DNA of 64,000 bases from Mycolicibacterium crocinum (GTDB taxonomy: Bacteria; Actinomycetota; Actinomycetes; Mycobacteriales; Mycobacteriaceae): positions 1,302,001 to 1,366,000 of the forward strand of contig NZ_CP092362.2 of assembly GCF_022370635.2 (NCBI RefSeq), written 5' to 3'. Both the position numbers and the translations under genes were made by a program. The stretch's first letter is position 1. Each line of letters starts with the position of its first letter. The notes beneath the pieces are model-generated. The model worked only from the letters and a program-made list of their open reading frames with translations, had not been told where the DNA came from and did not search any database. Shown here piece by piece: positions 30,576 through 40,534 of this stretch.

Positions 30576-30761
30576 TCAGTCGCGCTGGATCACGTCGATG
30601 GTGCCGAGCTTGTCGCCACCTACGGTGTATCCGAGCGAATCGATTGTGGTGTCGCGGGCGTCACCGGACCCGCTCGGGGCGGCGACCGCCGGGGCGGCCA
30701 GGCCGATGACGACCGCGCTCATCGCGGTGCCCACCAGGGCTGCGACCGCGTACTTGGTCAT
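30576..30761 (-). CDS. Small secreted protein, unknown function
   Basis: A 61-residue precursor, with signal peptide MTKYAVAALVGTAMSAVVIGLAAPAVAA and a mature part of only about 33 residues (SLGYTVGGDKLGTIDVIQRD at the end). No cysteines. Such short secreted proteins are frequent in mycobacteria. AAGAGG upstream supports the start, and a terminator follows. Perhaps distantly related to the secreted protein at 17.8 kb. Confidence 0.65.
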   Translation of the reverse strand: MTKYAVAALVGTAMSAVVIGLAAPAVAAPSGSGDARDTTIDSLGYTVGGDKLGTIDVIQRD

Positions 30762-30928
30762 GATGATGTGCCTCTTCTTCGGTTTCCTCTTCCGGCCTAC
30801 CTGCGCAGACCGATTACAAGGAGGTAAACCGCGAGGTCAGACAAATAATTCCACTGGCAGCAACTGATCGACGGCTGGCAGTAATCCAACGCTGCACCGG
30901 ACTTTTGCTACCCGTGATCGCAAACCCG

Positions 30929-31372
30929 TCAGCAGCCGCCCTCGGCGGCCGCCTTCACCGCCACGATCACCGCGGCCTGCTGCGCCGTCGACAACTGGCC
31001 CCACGTGCTGTTGAACGTCGCCGGTCCCGGGTCGGCGTTGCTCTGCACTTCCTTGAGGAACGGTTCGACCAACGTTGCCGGGTCGCCGCCCTTGGCGTCC
31101 ATCCACTTCTTGGTGGCCATGCAGGCCTGCGCATATTGTTCTTCGGTCGATTCCGCGGGCGCGTCAATTCGGGTGGTGACCCCGCCCGGTGAGACGCCGA
31201 TCGTGCCCGACGGTGACGCCGCTTCGGTCGGCTGCTGCGCGCCGCCGGAGGGGGCCGGGGTGGACGAATTGGTGTGCCCGCCGCCGCCCGACGAGCAGGC
31301 CGTCAGTACGGCCGCCAAGCCCGCGATACACGCCGCGGCGCCGGACAGAGGACGACATCGGTGGGGGCGCAT
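30929..31372 (-). CDS. lpqV: Lipoprotein LpqV-like
   Basis: A 147-residue putative lipoprotein. The lipobox LTAC places the lipidated cysteine at residue 26, followed by a glycine/serine/proline-rich linker and a small helical domain (EEQYAQACMATKKWMDAKGGDPATLVEPFL, STAQQAAVIVAVKAAAEGGC) with two cysteines. Anchored outside the inner membrane; function unknown. Position and sequence match LpqV (Rv1064c). Confidence 0.82.
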   Translation of the reverse strand: MRPHRCRPLSGAAACIAGLAAVLTACSSGGGGHTNSSTPAPSGGAQQPTEAASPSGTIGVSPGGVTTRIDAPAESTEEQYAQACMATKKWMDAKGGDPATLVEPFLKEVQSNADPGPATFNSTWGQLSTAQQAAVIVAVKAAAEGGC

Positions 31373-31487
31373 GATGTCAATCTATGCAACACTGGCGGCC
31401 ATGACGGAGCGCACCAGGTCTGGAGAGTGTTGTCGGTTCTGACCGACCCCTCGATCTGACCCTGCAACGTGCGGAAAGTTTCTCGTC

Positions 31488-32048
31488 ATGCCGTATTCGG
31501 GCGCTGCCCTTTCACTTGCCACATTCCCGTCCATCGCGCCAGCTGTCTCCGCACCCACCCGGTTGCGGTTGCCCGACCTGCTGAACGCCACCGACCGGTA
31601 CGCCGACGACGTGCTGGGCGGCCGATTCAACGAGCTGCTGCCGGCCGGTGGTCCACCGCCCGACCAGCGGTGGTTCACCCGGCTGCATGCCGACGACGAG
31701 CTGGACGTCTGGCTGATCAGCTGGGTGCCCGGCCACACCACCGAACTGCACGACCACGGCGGATCGCTGGGTGCGGTGACCGTGCTTTCCGGTGCGCTGC
31801 ACGAATACCGTTGGGACGGTGAACGATTGCACCGACGACGCCTCGATGCCGGGGACCAGGCGGCATTCCCGCTGGGTTGGGTGCACGACGTGGTGGGTGC
31901 GCCCGCGGTCGCGGCCCCAGCGTCTGCCACACTGAGTGTGCACGCGTACTCTCCGCCGCTGACTGCGATGTCGTATTACGAAGTGACCGAACGCAATACG
32001 CTTCGCCGCACGCGTACCGAGCTGACCGACGCGCCGGAAGGAATCTGA
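31488..32048 (+). CDS. Cysteine dioxygenase-family cupin protein (Rv1065 homologue)
   Basis: A 186-residue cupin. The metal site is LHDHGGSLGAVTVLSG with a later histidine in PLGWVHDVVG, as in cysteine/thiol dioxygenases, which oxidise cysteine or related thiols to sulfinates with Fe(II). Whether cysteine is the substrate cannot be read from motifs. The rhodanese gene follows by four bases, so the two share an operon and probably sulfur chemistry. Confidence 0.8.
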   Translation: MPYSGAALSLATFPSIAPAVSAPTRLRLPDLLNATDRYADDVLGGRFNELLPAGGPPPDQRWFTRLHADDELDVWLISWVPGHTTELHDHGGSLGAVTVLSGALHEYRWDGERLHRRRLDAGDQAAFPLGWVHDVVGAPAVAAPASATLSVHAYSPPLTAMSYYEVTERNTLRRTRTELTDAPEGI

Positions 32049-32052
32049 TCCG

Positions 32053-32454
32053 ATGAGCAGCCGAATCGACCGCGTCCTGGCCGACGCCAGGGCGCGGCTG
32101 CGCCGGCTGGCGGCCTCAGAAGTTCCGACGGCCCTGCGTCGCGGCGCGATCCTGGTCGACATCCGCCCGGCCGCGCAGCGCGCCGCTGAGGGCGACGTTC
32201 CGGCCGCGCTGGTCATCGAACGCAATGTGCTGGAGTGGCGGTGCGATCCGACCAGCGACGCGCGGCTGCCACAGGCGACAGACGACGACGTCGAGTGGGT
32301 GATCCTGTGCTCGCAGGGATACACCTCCAGCCTGGCGGCGGCCGCTCTGCAGGACCTCGGGTTGCACCGGGCCACCGACGTCGTCGGCGGCTACCACGCG
32401 CTGGTCGAAGCCGACGTACTCGGCGAGCTGGACGAACTCACTCCGGCGCGGTGA
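32053..32454 (+). CDS. Rhodanese-like sulfurtransferase (Rv1066 homologue)
   Basis: A 133-residue single rhodanese domain: ILVDIRPAAQRAAEGDVPAALVIERN, and the active-site loop WVILCSQGYTSSLAAAAL with the catalytic cysteine (about C97). Predicted to carry persulfide sulfur. It is coupled to the cysteine-dioxygenase-like gene. The 3' end overlaps the convergent membrane hydrolase by 17 bases. In M. tuberculosis PE_PGRS19 and 20 lie at this junction. Confidence 0.85.
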   Translation: MSSRIDRVLADARARLRRLAASEVPTALRRGAILVDIRPAAQRAAEGDVPAALVIERNVLEWRCDPTSDARLPQATDDDVEWVILCSQGYTSSLAAAALQDLGLHRATDVVGGYHALVEADVLGELDELTPAR

Positions 32455-34147
32455 CGATTCCGCGCAGCCGGTCGGTCTTCTCGGGTGTCCAGCCGGGTGG
32501 CTGCAGGATCGCCGCCCAGGCGTTGACGACGTCACGCACGTAGCGGTGCCCGTGCCCGTCGGGCACATCGACGGCGACCGCCATATCCGCAGACACCTGC
32601 AGGAACGTCACGATCGGAATCCAGTACATATCCGGCGAGACGTCGTACCCGCGGGCCTCGCGAAGCCAATCAGGTTCGGAGAACAGCAGATCCGGATTCC
32701 ACCAGGTGATGGGGTCGGACGCGTGCTGGAGGTAGACCACGTGCGGGTACCCCCACGGCTTGTCGGGACGGCCCAGATTGTCCGGGCGGGCGGCGAACCG
32801 AATGTTCTGGCCCTCGTCGAAGGTCGGCAGCCACATCGGGGAGCCGGCATCGCGGTTGACCGTGACGTCGTCCCACATCGTGTTGTTAAAGGTCGGACCG
32901 GAGAACAACGCCCCGTTGGTGCGGGCGATGATGTTGTTGGGGCTGAGGAACGGCGCTTCACCGCCGAACGATCCCAGGCTCTCACCGAACACCACGATCT
33001 TGGGCCGCTGCGCCTCCGGCATCTCCCGCAGCCGCGCGTCGACAGCTTCGAACAGGGCCTGCCCGGCCTGGCGGGCGTTCTCCTTGTCCACCAGGAACGA
33101 CAGCCAGCTCGGCAGGAACGAGTACTGCATGCTGACGATCGCGGTGTCGCCGTTGTACATGTACTCCAGGGCGGACGCTTCGGCCTCGTTGATCCAGCCG
33201 GTGCCCGTCGTCGTCGCGACGGCGATGACCTTCCGCTGGAATCCGCCGGTACGCTCCAACTCTCGCGCGGCGAGCGCGGCGACCGCCTTGATCCCGTCGG
33301 CGGAGTTCTTCCCGGCATAGGCCCGGATCGGTTCGACAGCGGGGGCGCCGTTGAATGTGGTCAGCTGCTGGACGGTAGGACCACCGGCGACGAAGGTGCG
33401 GCCCTGATGACCGATGGTGTCCCAGGCGACCAACGAGCCGGGGCCACCGGAACGCAGCGGAGTGGTCGGCGCCGGGTTGTCGGGATCCATCTCATCGTTG
33501 ACCGAGGCGAATGTGCGGTTGAGGAAGCTCATTCCGCCGCGGATCACCACGCCGTTGAGGATCGCGATCGTCAGGCTCAGCAGCAGCGCCACCACGACCA
33601 CCGCCGAAACCCGTGGTGGGGCATAACGATTGAGCAGCCGCACCAGGAACCTGACGAGTTTGCCTATCAGCTGGCCGATTTCGACGAACAGGAACAACAC
33701 GACGACGCCGATGAGCCCGGCTTGCGGGTAGTTGTACCACTGCAGACGCGGCACACCCATCAGGTCGCGGACGTGGTCCTGCCAGACGTGGAACCAGTAG
33801 ATCGTGAAGACCAGCCAGATGATTCCGACGACGACCAGCACCGGCCACGCCCACCGCGGCGGGCGCGGGCTGGCGGGCCGCGACAGCATGAAGCGCACCA
33901 GCCAGACGGCGAAGACGCCGAGGCCGTAGCCGACCGCGCCGGCGGCGCCGCTGACCAGACCTTGGAACAGCGGTCCACGCGGCAGCAGCGACGGACTCAG
34001 GGACAGCCCCAGGAACAGCAGACCGACGGCTGTCCCGGTGAACGTGTAGCGCCGTTGCCACCAGTCCGGCTTGAATTCGTCGGTTGGCCCGGGGGCGGCC
34101 GCCTCCGAGTCGGTGGCTTCGGTCGGCTCCGGCTCGGTGACGGTCAC
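32438..34147 (-). CDS. Membrane alpha/beta-hydrolase (Rv1069c homologue)
   Basis: A 569-residue protein: acidic cytosolic N-terminus, about four or five transmembrane helices (residues about 35-220) and a soluble hydrolase domain. This is the Abhydrolase_9 pair of families (PF15420 N-terminus, PF10081 catalytic). The nucleophile elbow is FGESLGSFGG and the C-terminal half holds QHASDPITWWNPDLLF and DGHGHRYV. Probably acts on envelope lipids from the membrane; substrate unknown. It follows echA8 downstream with 9 bases between them. Confidence 0.85.
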   Translation of the reverse strand: MTVTEPEPTEATDSEAAAPGPTDEFKPDWWQRRYTFTGTAVGLLFLGLSLSPSLLPRGPLFQGLVSGAAGAVGYGLGVFAVWLVRFMLSRPASPRPPRWAWPVLVVVGIIWLVFTIYWFHVWQDHVRDLMGVPRLQWYNYPQAGLIGVVVLFLFVEIGQLIGKLVRFLVRLLNRYAPPRVSAVVVVALLLSLTIAILNGVVIRGGMSFLNRTFASVNDEMDPDNPAPTTPLRSGGPGSLVAWDTIGHQGRTFVAGGPTVQQLTTFNGAPAVEPIRAYAGKNSADGIKAVAALAARELERTGGFQRKVIAVATTTGTGWINEAEASALEYMYNGDTAIVSMQYSFLPSWLSFLVDKENARQAGQALFEAVDARLREMPEAQRPKIVVFGESLGSFGGEAPFLSPNNIIARTNGALFSGPTFNNTMWDDVTVNRDAGSPMWLPTFDEGQNIRFAARPDNLGRPDKPWGYPHVVYLQHASDPITWWNPDLLFSEPDWLREARGYDVSPDMYWIPIVTFLQVSADMAVAVDVPDGHGHRYVRDVVNAWAAILQPPGWTPEKTDRLRGIVTAPE

Positions 34148-34156
34148 GTCAGCACC

Positions 34157-34939
34157 TTAGCGGTGCGTGAAGTTGGGAGGGCGCTTCTCGGTGAAGGCGG
34201 CCATGCCCTCGGTCTGGTCGTCGGTGGCGAACGCCGAGTGAAACAACCGGCGCTCGTAGAGCAGACCCTCGGTCAACGTGGATTCGAAGGCGCGGTTGAC
34301 GGCTTCCTTGGCCATCCGGGCGGCCGAGCGCGACATCTGCGAGATCGTCGTCGCCACGGCTTTGGCCTCGGTGAGCAGGTCGTCGGCCGGCACCACCCGC
34401 GAGACCAGGCCGCTGCGTTCGGCCTCCGCGGCGTCGATGGTGCGGCCGGTCAGGATGAGGTCCATCGCCTTGGCCTTGCCGATCGCGCGGGTGAGTCGCT
34501 GCGAGCCGCCCATGCCGGGCAGCACGCCGAGCTTGATCTCGGGCTGGCCGAATTTCGCGGTGTCGGCGGCGATCAGGACATCGCACATCATCGCCAGTTC
34601 GCACCCGCCGCCCAGGGCATAGCCGGCCACCGCAGCGATGGTGGGGGTACGGACCGCGGCCAGCTTGCCCCAGGCTGCGAAGAAGTCGGCGTCGAACACC
34701 TCGGAGAACGACAGGCTGGCCATCTCCTTGATGTCGGCGCCGGCGGCGAACGCCTTCTCATTGCCGGTGATGACGATGGCGCCGATGCCAGGATCGGCGT
34801 CGAATTCCGCAGCGGCCGTGGTGACCTCGACCATCACCTGGCTATTGAGTGCGTTGAGCGCTTTGGGACGGTTGAGCGTGATGGTGCCGACCCGCTCGTC
34901 GCGGTCGACCAGGATGGTTTCAAAGTTTTCGGGGCTCAT
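34157..34939 (-). CDS. echA8: Enoyl-CoA hydratase EchA8
   Basis: A 260-residue crotonase that hydrates 2-enoyl-CoA to 3-hydroxyacyl-CoA in beta-oxidation. The oxyanion motif [11 protein letters not shown], the second region [22 protein letters not shown] and the catalytic glutamates in [14 protein letters not shown] (E-type region) are present. The second ATG (34939) has better spacing from GAGG than that at 34942. It follows echA9, whose stop lies seven bases before the start, so the two are co-transcribed. Confidence 0.93.
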   Translation of the reverse strand: MSPENFETILVDRDERVGTITLNRPKALNALNSQVMVEVTTAAAEFDADPGIGAIVITGNEKAFAAGADIKEMASLSFSEVFDADFFAAWGKLAAVRTPTIAAVAGYALGGGCELAMMCDVLIAADTAKFGQPEIKLGVLPGMGGSQRLTRAIGKAKAMDLILTGRTIDAAEAERSGLVSRVVPADDLLTEAKAVATTISQMSRSAARMAKEAVNRAFESTLTEGLLYERRLFHSAFATDDQTEGMAAFTEKRPPNFTHR

Positions 34940-34946
34940 CATGTCC

Positions 34947-35990
34947 TCACTTGAACGTCAGGTCCGGGTCTGCTGGCGCAAAGTACTGTTCCACATCCTG
35001 CTGGGTCACCGCGTCCAGTGAGGGCGGGTTCCACGCGGGATTGCGATCTTTGTCGACGATCTGCGCGCGGATGCCCTCGACGAAATCGTGGGACTTCAGC
35101 GACGTCGACGACACCCGGTACTCCTGCACCAGAACGTCTTCCAGAGTTTCGAGTTTGGCGGCGCGTCGCACCGACTCCAGCGCGACCGAGGCGGCGATGG
35201 GGGAGCGGGAGGCGATGACGTCGGCGACTTTCTTGGCGTCGTCTTCGTCATGGCCGCGCAGAGCGTCGATGATGTCGCCGACCGTCTTGCCGGCGTAGCA
35301 CTCATCGATCCAATGTTGTTGGGCCAGAAGCTGACTCGGTGGCGGCTCGACGGCGAACGCCGTGACGGCGGCGTCCACACCGTCGGCGACGATGGCGGCG
35401 ACGAACCCTTCGAGTTGCACCTGCGGGATGTAGTGGTCGGCGAATCCGAGCGCGATGGCGTCGGCTCCGGAGAACGGCGCGCCGGACAGCGCGGCGTGCA
35501 GACCCAACTGGCCGGGCGCCCGGGACAACAGATAGGTCCCGCCCACGTCGGGGATGAAGCCGATGCCGACCTCGGGCATCGCGATCTTGGAGGTGTCGGT
35601 CACCACGCGGACGCTGCCGTGAGCGGCGACGCCGACGCCGCCCCCCATCACGATGCCGTCCATGATCGCCACGTAGGGCTTCGGGAATTCGGCGATCTGC
35701 GCGTTGAGCCGGTACTCGTCGAACCAGAATCGGCGCGCTTCGGAGCCGCCGTCGGCGCGGGCGCTGTTATAGATCGCCACCACGTCCCCGCCGGCGCACA
35801 GGCCGCGTTCGCCTTCGCCGGCCAGGACCACCGCGCCGACGGCGTCGTCGTCGGCCCACTCGGTGAGCGCGTTGGCGATGATCGTGACCATGGTGTGGGT
35901 CAGCGAGTTGATGGCCTTGGGGCGGTTGAGCGTCAGAAAGCCGACGCCGCCGTCGACCCGGGTCAAGACTTCGTCGGAGTCAGCCGTCAC
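34947..35990 (-). CDS. echA9: Enoyl-CoA hydratase/3-hydroxyisobutyryl-CoA hydrolase family EchA9
   Basis: A 347-residue crotonase-superfamily protein. Length, the [18 protein letters not shown] and [51 protein letters not shown] blocks and the C-terminal extension ([24 protein letters not shown]) mark the 3-hydroxyisobutyryl-CoA hydrolase type of valine catabolism. The GTG start is at 35990. It heads a three-gene operon with echA8 and the Rv1069c-like hydrolase. Position matches Rv1071c. Confidence 0.92.
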   Translation of the reverse strand: MTADSDEVLTRVDGGVGFLTLNRPKAINSLTHTMVTIIANALTEWADDDAVGAVVLAGEGERGLCAGGDVVAIYNSARADGGSEARRFWFDEYRLNAQIAEFPKPYVAIMDGIVMGGGVGVAAHGSVRVVTDTSKIAMPEVGIGFIPDVGGTYLLSRAPGQLGLHAALSGAPFSGADAIALGFADHYIPQVQLEGFVAAIVADGVDAAVTAFAVEPPPSQLLAQQHWIDECYAGKTVGDIIDALRGHDEDDAKKVADVIASRSPIAASVALESVRRAAKLETLEDVLVQEYRVSSTSLKSHDFVEGIRAQIVDKDRNPAWNPPSLDAVTQQDVEQYFAPADPDLTFK

Positions 35991-36198
35991 TGGTGCGAGG
36001 TCCTTCCGTCCAGTTAGTTGGATGTCCTAGTTTTACCAGTCGACGAAAGATCGTGACCCGCCGGATACCGCTCACAGGTAAGGTCAGGCTTGGTAGCACC
36101 GGACACGCCGGGAAGAACGTTGTGGACTTCCTGGGAACCGGTTCCGGCAGCCGTTCGTTGACGGTGTGTTACTCGACTTCCAGGAGAGGATTCCGACG

Positions 36199-37047
36199 GT
36201 GCGGGAGACCAGCAACCCGGTATTTCGTTCGCTGCCCAAGCAGCAGGGCGGATACGCACAATTCGGTACCGGCGTAGCCGGTGCCCAGCAGGTGGCTTAC
36301 CAGGCCGACCCGTACGCGGGCGCCTACCAGCCGCAGACCGGTGTCTCGCGGCCCATGACGATCGACGACGTCGTCACCAAGACCGGCATCACCCTTGCCG
36401 TGCTGTCCGTCGTCGCGGTCATCTCCTACTTCTTGGTGTCGGCCAACCTGGCGCTGGCCATGCCGCTCACCCTGATCGGTGGGCTCGGCGGCCTGGTCCT
36501 GGTGCTGATCGCCACCTTCGGCCGTAAGCAGGACAACCCGGCCATCGTGCTGAGCTACGCGGCGCTCGAGGGCCTGTTCGTCGGCGCGGTGTCGTTCATC
36601 TTCGCCAACGTCGTGGTGTCCGGCGCCAACGCCGGCGTGCTGATCAGCCAGGCGGTGCTCGGCACCATCGGCGTGTTCTTCGGCATGCTCGTCGTCTACA
36701 AGACCGGCGCCATCCGGGTGACCCCCAAGTTCACCCGCATGATCGTCGCCGGCATGGTCGGCGTGCTGGTGCTGATCCTCGGCAACTTCGTGCTCGCGAT
36801 GTTCGGTGTCGGCGGCGGTGAAGGCCTCGGCCTGCGCAGCGGTGGTCCGATCGCGATCGCCTTCTCGCTGTTCGTGATCGCGCTCGCGGCGTTCAGCTTC
36901 CTGATCGACTTCGACGCCGCGGACCAGATGATCCGCGCCGGTGCGCCGGAGAAGGCGGCCTGGGGCGTGGCCCTTGGCCTCACCGTGACGCTGGTCTGGC
37001 TGTACATCGAGATCCTGCGACTGCTGAGCTACTTCCAGCAGCGCTAG
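36199..37047 (+). CDS. Bax inhibitor-1/YccA-family membrane protein (Rv1072 homologue)
   Basis: A 282-residue protein: a Gln/Tyr-rich cytosolic N-terminus (about 60 residues, PVFRSLPKQQGGYAQFG) followed by seven transmembrane helices. TMBIM/BI-1 family members are ion-leak or membrane-homeostasis proteins. The GTG at 36199 follows AGGAGAGGA, and the longer frame is not needed. It is divergent from echA9 across 208 bases and ends at a strong terminator. Confidence 0.85.
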   Translation: MRETSNPVFRSLPKQQGGYAQFGTGVAGAQQVAYQADPYAGAYQPQTGVSRPMTIDDVVTKTGITLAVLSVVAVISYFLVSANLALAMPLTLIGGLGGLVLVLIATFGRKQDNPAIVLSYAALEGLFVGAVSFIFANVVVSGANAGVLISQAVLGTIGVFFGMLVVYKTGAIRVTPKFTRMIVAGMVGVLVLILGNFVLAMFGVGGGEGLGLRSGGPIAIAFSLFVIALAAFSFLIDFDAADQMIRAGAPEKAAWGVALGLTVTLVWLYIEILRLLSYFQQR

Positions 37048-37060
37048 CTGTACTCAACGA

Positions 37061-37093
37061 ACAAAGCCCCGGCCTTAATGGCCGGGGCTTTGT
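37061..37093 (+). terminator. Intrinsic terminator after Rv1072-like gene
   Basis: Perfect 14-bp arms ACAAAGCCCCGGCC and GGCCGGGGCTTTGT around TTAAT, 13 bases after the stop. Very strong. Confidence 0.92.
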
Positions 37094-37110
37094 CGTATGC
37101 GAGGGGGTGT

Positions 37111-37138
37111 GGACATCGACTCAGACCTCACGGCGATG
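37111..37138 (+). repeat. Direct repeat copy 1 flanking the DUF559 gene
   Basis: Matches 38052-38079 at 25 of 28 positions, core TCAGACCTCA. In one frame it would read WTSTQTSRR, like the DUF559 C-terminus WTSSQTSGR, so it may be the leftover 3' end of a lost paralogue. Confidence 0.85.
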
Positions 37139-37228
37139 CTCGGAGCTTTTTCGCCGCCACCAGTTCTGGCTCGATGAGCTGTGGACAGCCGAAGACCCGA
37201 ATGCGCGGTGTGCACGACGCTCTCATGA

Positions 37229-38080
37229 ATGCAGCGGGTGTTCATTGGGAGTGCGGCTGTTGCTGCGGGTGAGCTGACCAGATACGAACTTCGGGCTCAC
37301 TGCCGCCGCATCTTTCCCGATGTCTACGCATACGGGACGGGTGAGCTGTCGATCCGCGACCGAGCCATGGCCGCGGTTCTTTGGTCTCGGGGCAGAGCGG
37401 TCGTGACCGGTGTGGCGGCGTCGGCGCTGCACGGCGCGAAATGGGTCGACGCGCTGGCTCCGATCGATCTCAACTGTCAGAACAACAAGGCGCCGCCGGG
37501 GATCGTCTGTCGCGCCGAGACACTGCTCGACGACGAAGTGCATCCGATACCGGGTTTACCGGTGACGACCCTGCCGCGCACCGCGTTCGACCTCGCGCGG
37601 CGTGGGACGATGACACAGGCGGTGACCCGCGTCGATGCATTGGCGAATTCCACCCGGTTGGCCTTCGATGACGTACTGGATCTGCTGCCGCGCCATCCCA
37701 ATCTGCGAGGCGTCCGCCGAGTGCCCGCGATCATGGACCTCGCGGACGCCGGGTCGCAATCCCCCCGGGAGACGTGGTTGCGGCTACTGCTGATCGCCGC
37801 TGGATTCCCGCGCCCCGAGACCCAGATACCAGTGCTGCGGGCCGACGGCCGTTCGCAGTACTTCCTGGACATGGGGTGGCGAGACGTGATGGTCGCCGTC
37901 GAATACGACGGCGAGCAACATCGTCTGGACCGCGGGATCTATCGCAACGATCGCACGCGATCGGAGTACATCGCCGACGTCGGGTGGAGGCGGATTCGGG
38001 TGGTCGCCGGCGACCAACCGGACGACATCATTGAACGAACTACGCGCGCCTGGACATCCAGTCAGACCTCAGGGCGATGA
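37229..38080 (+). CDS. DUF559/endonuclease-like protein with AbiEi-type N-terminus (Rv1073 homologue)
   Basis: A 283-residue cytosolic protein. The N-terminal half has a small winged-helix-like region and a middle ASALHGAKWVDALAPIDLNCQ plus TTLPRTAFDLARRG block typical of AbiEi-like antitoxin relatives. The C-terminal 110 residues hold a DUF559/Vsr-like fold of the PD-(D/E)XK superfamily (YFLDMGWRDVMVAVEYDGEQH, RSEYIADVGWRRIRVVAG). Nuclease or DNA-binding function is inferred from fold only. Length matches Rv1073 (283). The 3' end carries a copy of the flanking repeat. Confidence 0.78.
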   Translation: MQRVFIGSAAVAAGELTRYELRAHCRRIFPDVYAYGTGELSIRDRAMAAVLWSRGRAVVTGVAASALHGAKWVDALAPIDLNCQNNKAPPGIVCRAETLLDDEVHPIPGLPVTTLPRTAFDLARRGTMTQAVTRVDALANSTRLAFDDVLDLLPRHPNLRGVRRVPAIMDLADAGSQSPRETWLRLLLIAAGFPRPETQIPVLRADGRSQYFLDMGWRDVMVAVEYDGEQHRLDRGIYRNDRTRSEYIADVGWRRIRVVAGDQPDDIIERTTRAWTSSQTSGR

Positions 38081-38116
38081 AGTTCAATCGACCGTCGCTC
38101 TGAGGTCTGACTCGAT
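38052..38116. repeat. Direct repeat copy 2 and inverted copy at 3' end of the DUF559 gene
   Basis: Copy 2 is 38052-38079. An inverted copy of the core lies at 38100-38116. AGTCAGACCTCAG (38060-38072) pairs perfectly with 38100-38112 (13 bp, 27-base loop), so it could also act as a terminator between convergent genes. Confidence 0.85.
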
Positions 38117-38121
38117 GGCAA

Positions 38122-39339
<1,218 letters not shown>

Positions 39340-39376
39340 GACGACTCCTTGGTATGCAGGACGACTGCACACGAAC

Positions 39377-40342
39377 CTAGCTCGCGGTCACCACGATCGG
39401 TGCGGGGACCCCGGTGGTTTTGCGGCGAAGCAGCCGCGTCAGGGGCCCGAGCCGGTCGGTCAGCGCCCGCACCTCCGACCGGGTGACCCACGGCAGGTCG
39501 GGCACGGTCTTGCCGGTCCACTCGCCGAGGGCGTGGCACAAGGCGGGCAGCAATTGGTTGGCCGCCAACGCATATCCCGCCGCCGACGGGTGGTAGCGGT
39601 CCTCGGAGAACATCACCTCAGGGGCTTGCAGGAAGTTCGGCGCCAGCAGGTCGGCCAGCGGCACCGGCACCCCGCCCGCGGCCCGCACCGCGGCAGCCTG
39701 CACGCGGGCCAGCCGCAGGCCACGGTTGCGGGCGGTCCACCGCAGCGGCTGCGGAATGTCCTTGATGACACCGAAATCCGGGCACGTCCCGACGACCACC
39801 ACCGCACCGGAGGCACGCAGCCGCTGCACCGCCGCGCCGAGCCGGCGCGCCGACGGGCCGATGCCGTTGAGGGCGGTGATGTCGTTGGCCCCGATCATGA
39901 TGACCGCCGCGTCGGGCGGTGGACCGGCCACGAACATCGCATCGACCTGACCGGACAGACCCTTCGACGTCGCGCCCACGATCGCCTTCGTCGACAGCCG
40001 GATCAGCTTGCCGGACTCCTCGGCGAGGCCGCGGGCGAGCAGCACCCCGGGTACCTCGTCGGCGGTGCGGCAGCCGTACCCCGTAGCCGTCGAGTCGCCG
40101 AAGACCATCAGATGCAGGTCGAAGTCCACGCCGCGCTCCCAGCGGCGGACCGGCCCGCCACCCGGGGCGTAGATGCCGTCGGCGCGCGGCGGGATGTCCC
40201 ACGACTTCGGGATCACGTTACGAACCTGGTCCGCCTGCCCTGTGAGCAAACTGCGTGCACCCAGCACGGCGGTTCCGGTCGAGGCCAGAACCCCCGCCGC
40301 CGCCAGCGCGGTCGTCGACTTCCGCGGAGCGCGTATCCCCAC
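39377..40342 (-). CDS. SGNH/GDSL-family esterase (Rv1075c homologue)
   Basis: A 321-residue hydrolase. It has an N-terminal hydrophobic stretch (STTALAAAGVLASTGTAVLGA), probably an export signal or anchor. Then GDSL block I, VFGDSTATGYG, with the serine, block III GANDI, and block V DRYHPSAAGYALAAN with the Asp-His pair. Predicted to hydrolyse esters, possibly at the cell surface; M. tuberculosis Rv1075c is described as such an esterase. GTG start. Confidence 0.87.
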   Translation of the reverse strand: MGIRAPRKSTTALAAAGVLASTGTAVLGARSLLTGQADQVRNVIPKSWDIPPRADGIYAPGGGPVRRWERGVDFDLHLMVFGDSTATGYGCRTADEVPGVLLARGLAEESGKLIRLSTKAIVGATSKGLSGQVDAMFVAGPPPDAAVIMIGANDITALNGIGPSARRLGAAVQRLRASGAVVVVGTCPDFGVIKDIPQPLRWTARNRGLRLARVQAAAVRAAGGVPVPLADLLAPNFLQAPEVMFSEDRYHPSAAGYALAANQLLPALCHALGEWTGKTVPDLPWVTRSEVRALTDRLGPLTRLLRRKTTGVPAPIVVTAS

Positions 40343-40534
40343 GCCGCCAGTTTAGGTGCTGCTCGGGCGGGAATTCGAGTCGCAACAGTGGCCCCGCGAT
40401 TACAGACAGGTATCGGATCCGGTAAGAAATCAGATCGTTAGTTGTTATAGATAACGCAGGTGGCAAGCTAAGTTACCGGGCTTAACTCAAAGGCCCGGGG
40501 ACACGTATCTACATTGGCGTAGGGAGTGTTGACG

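Noticed and set aside
32546..34954. 802-codon plus-strand open frame
   Set aside because: Shadow of the membrane hydrolase and EchA8; GC-rich antisense frames often stay open.
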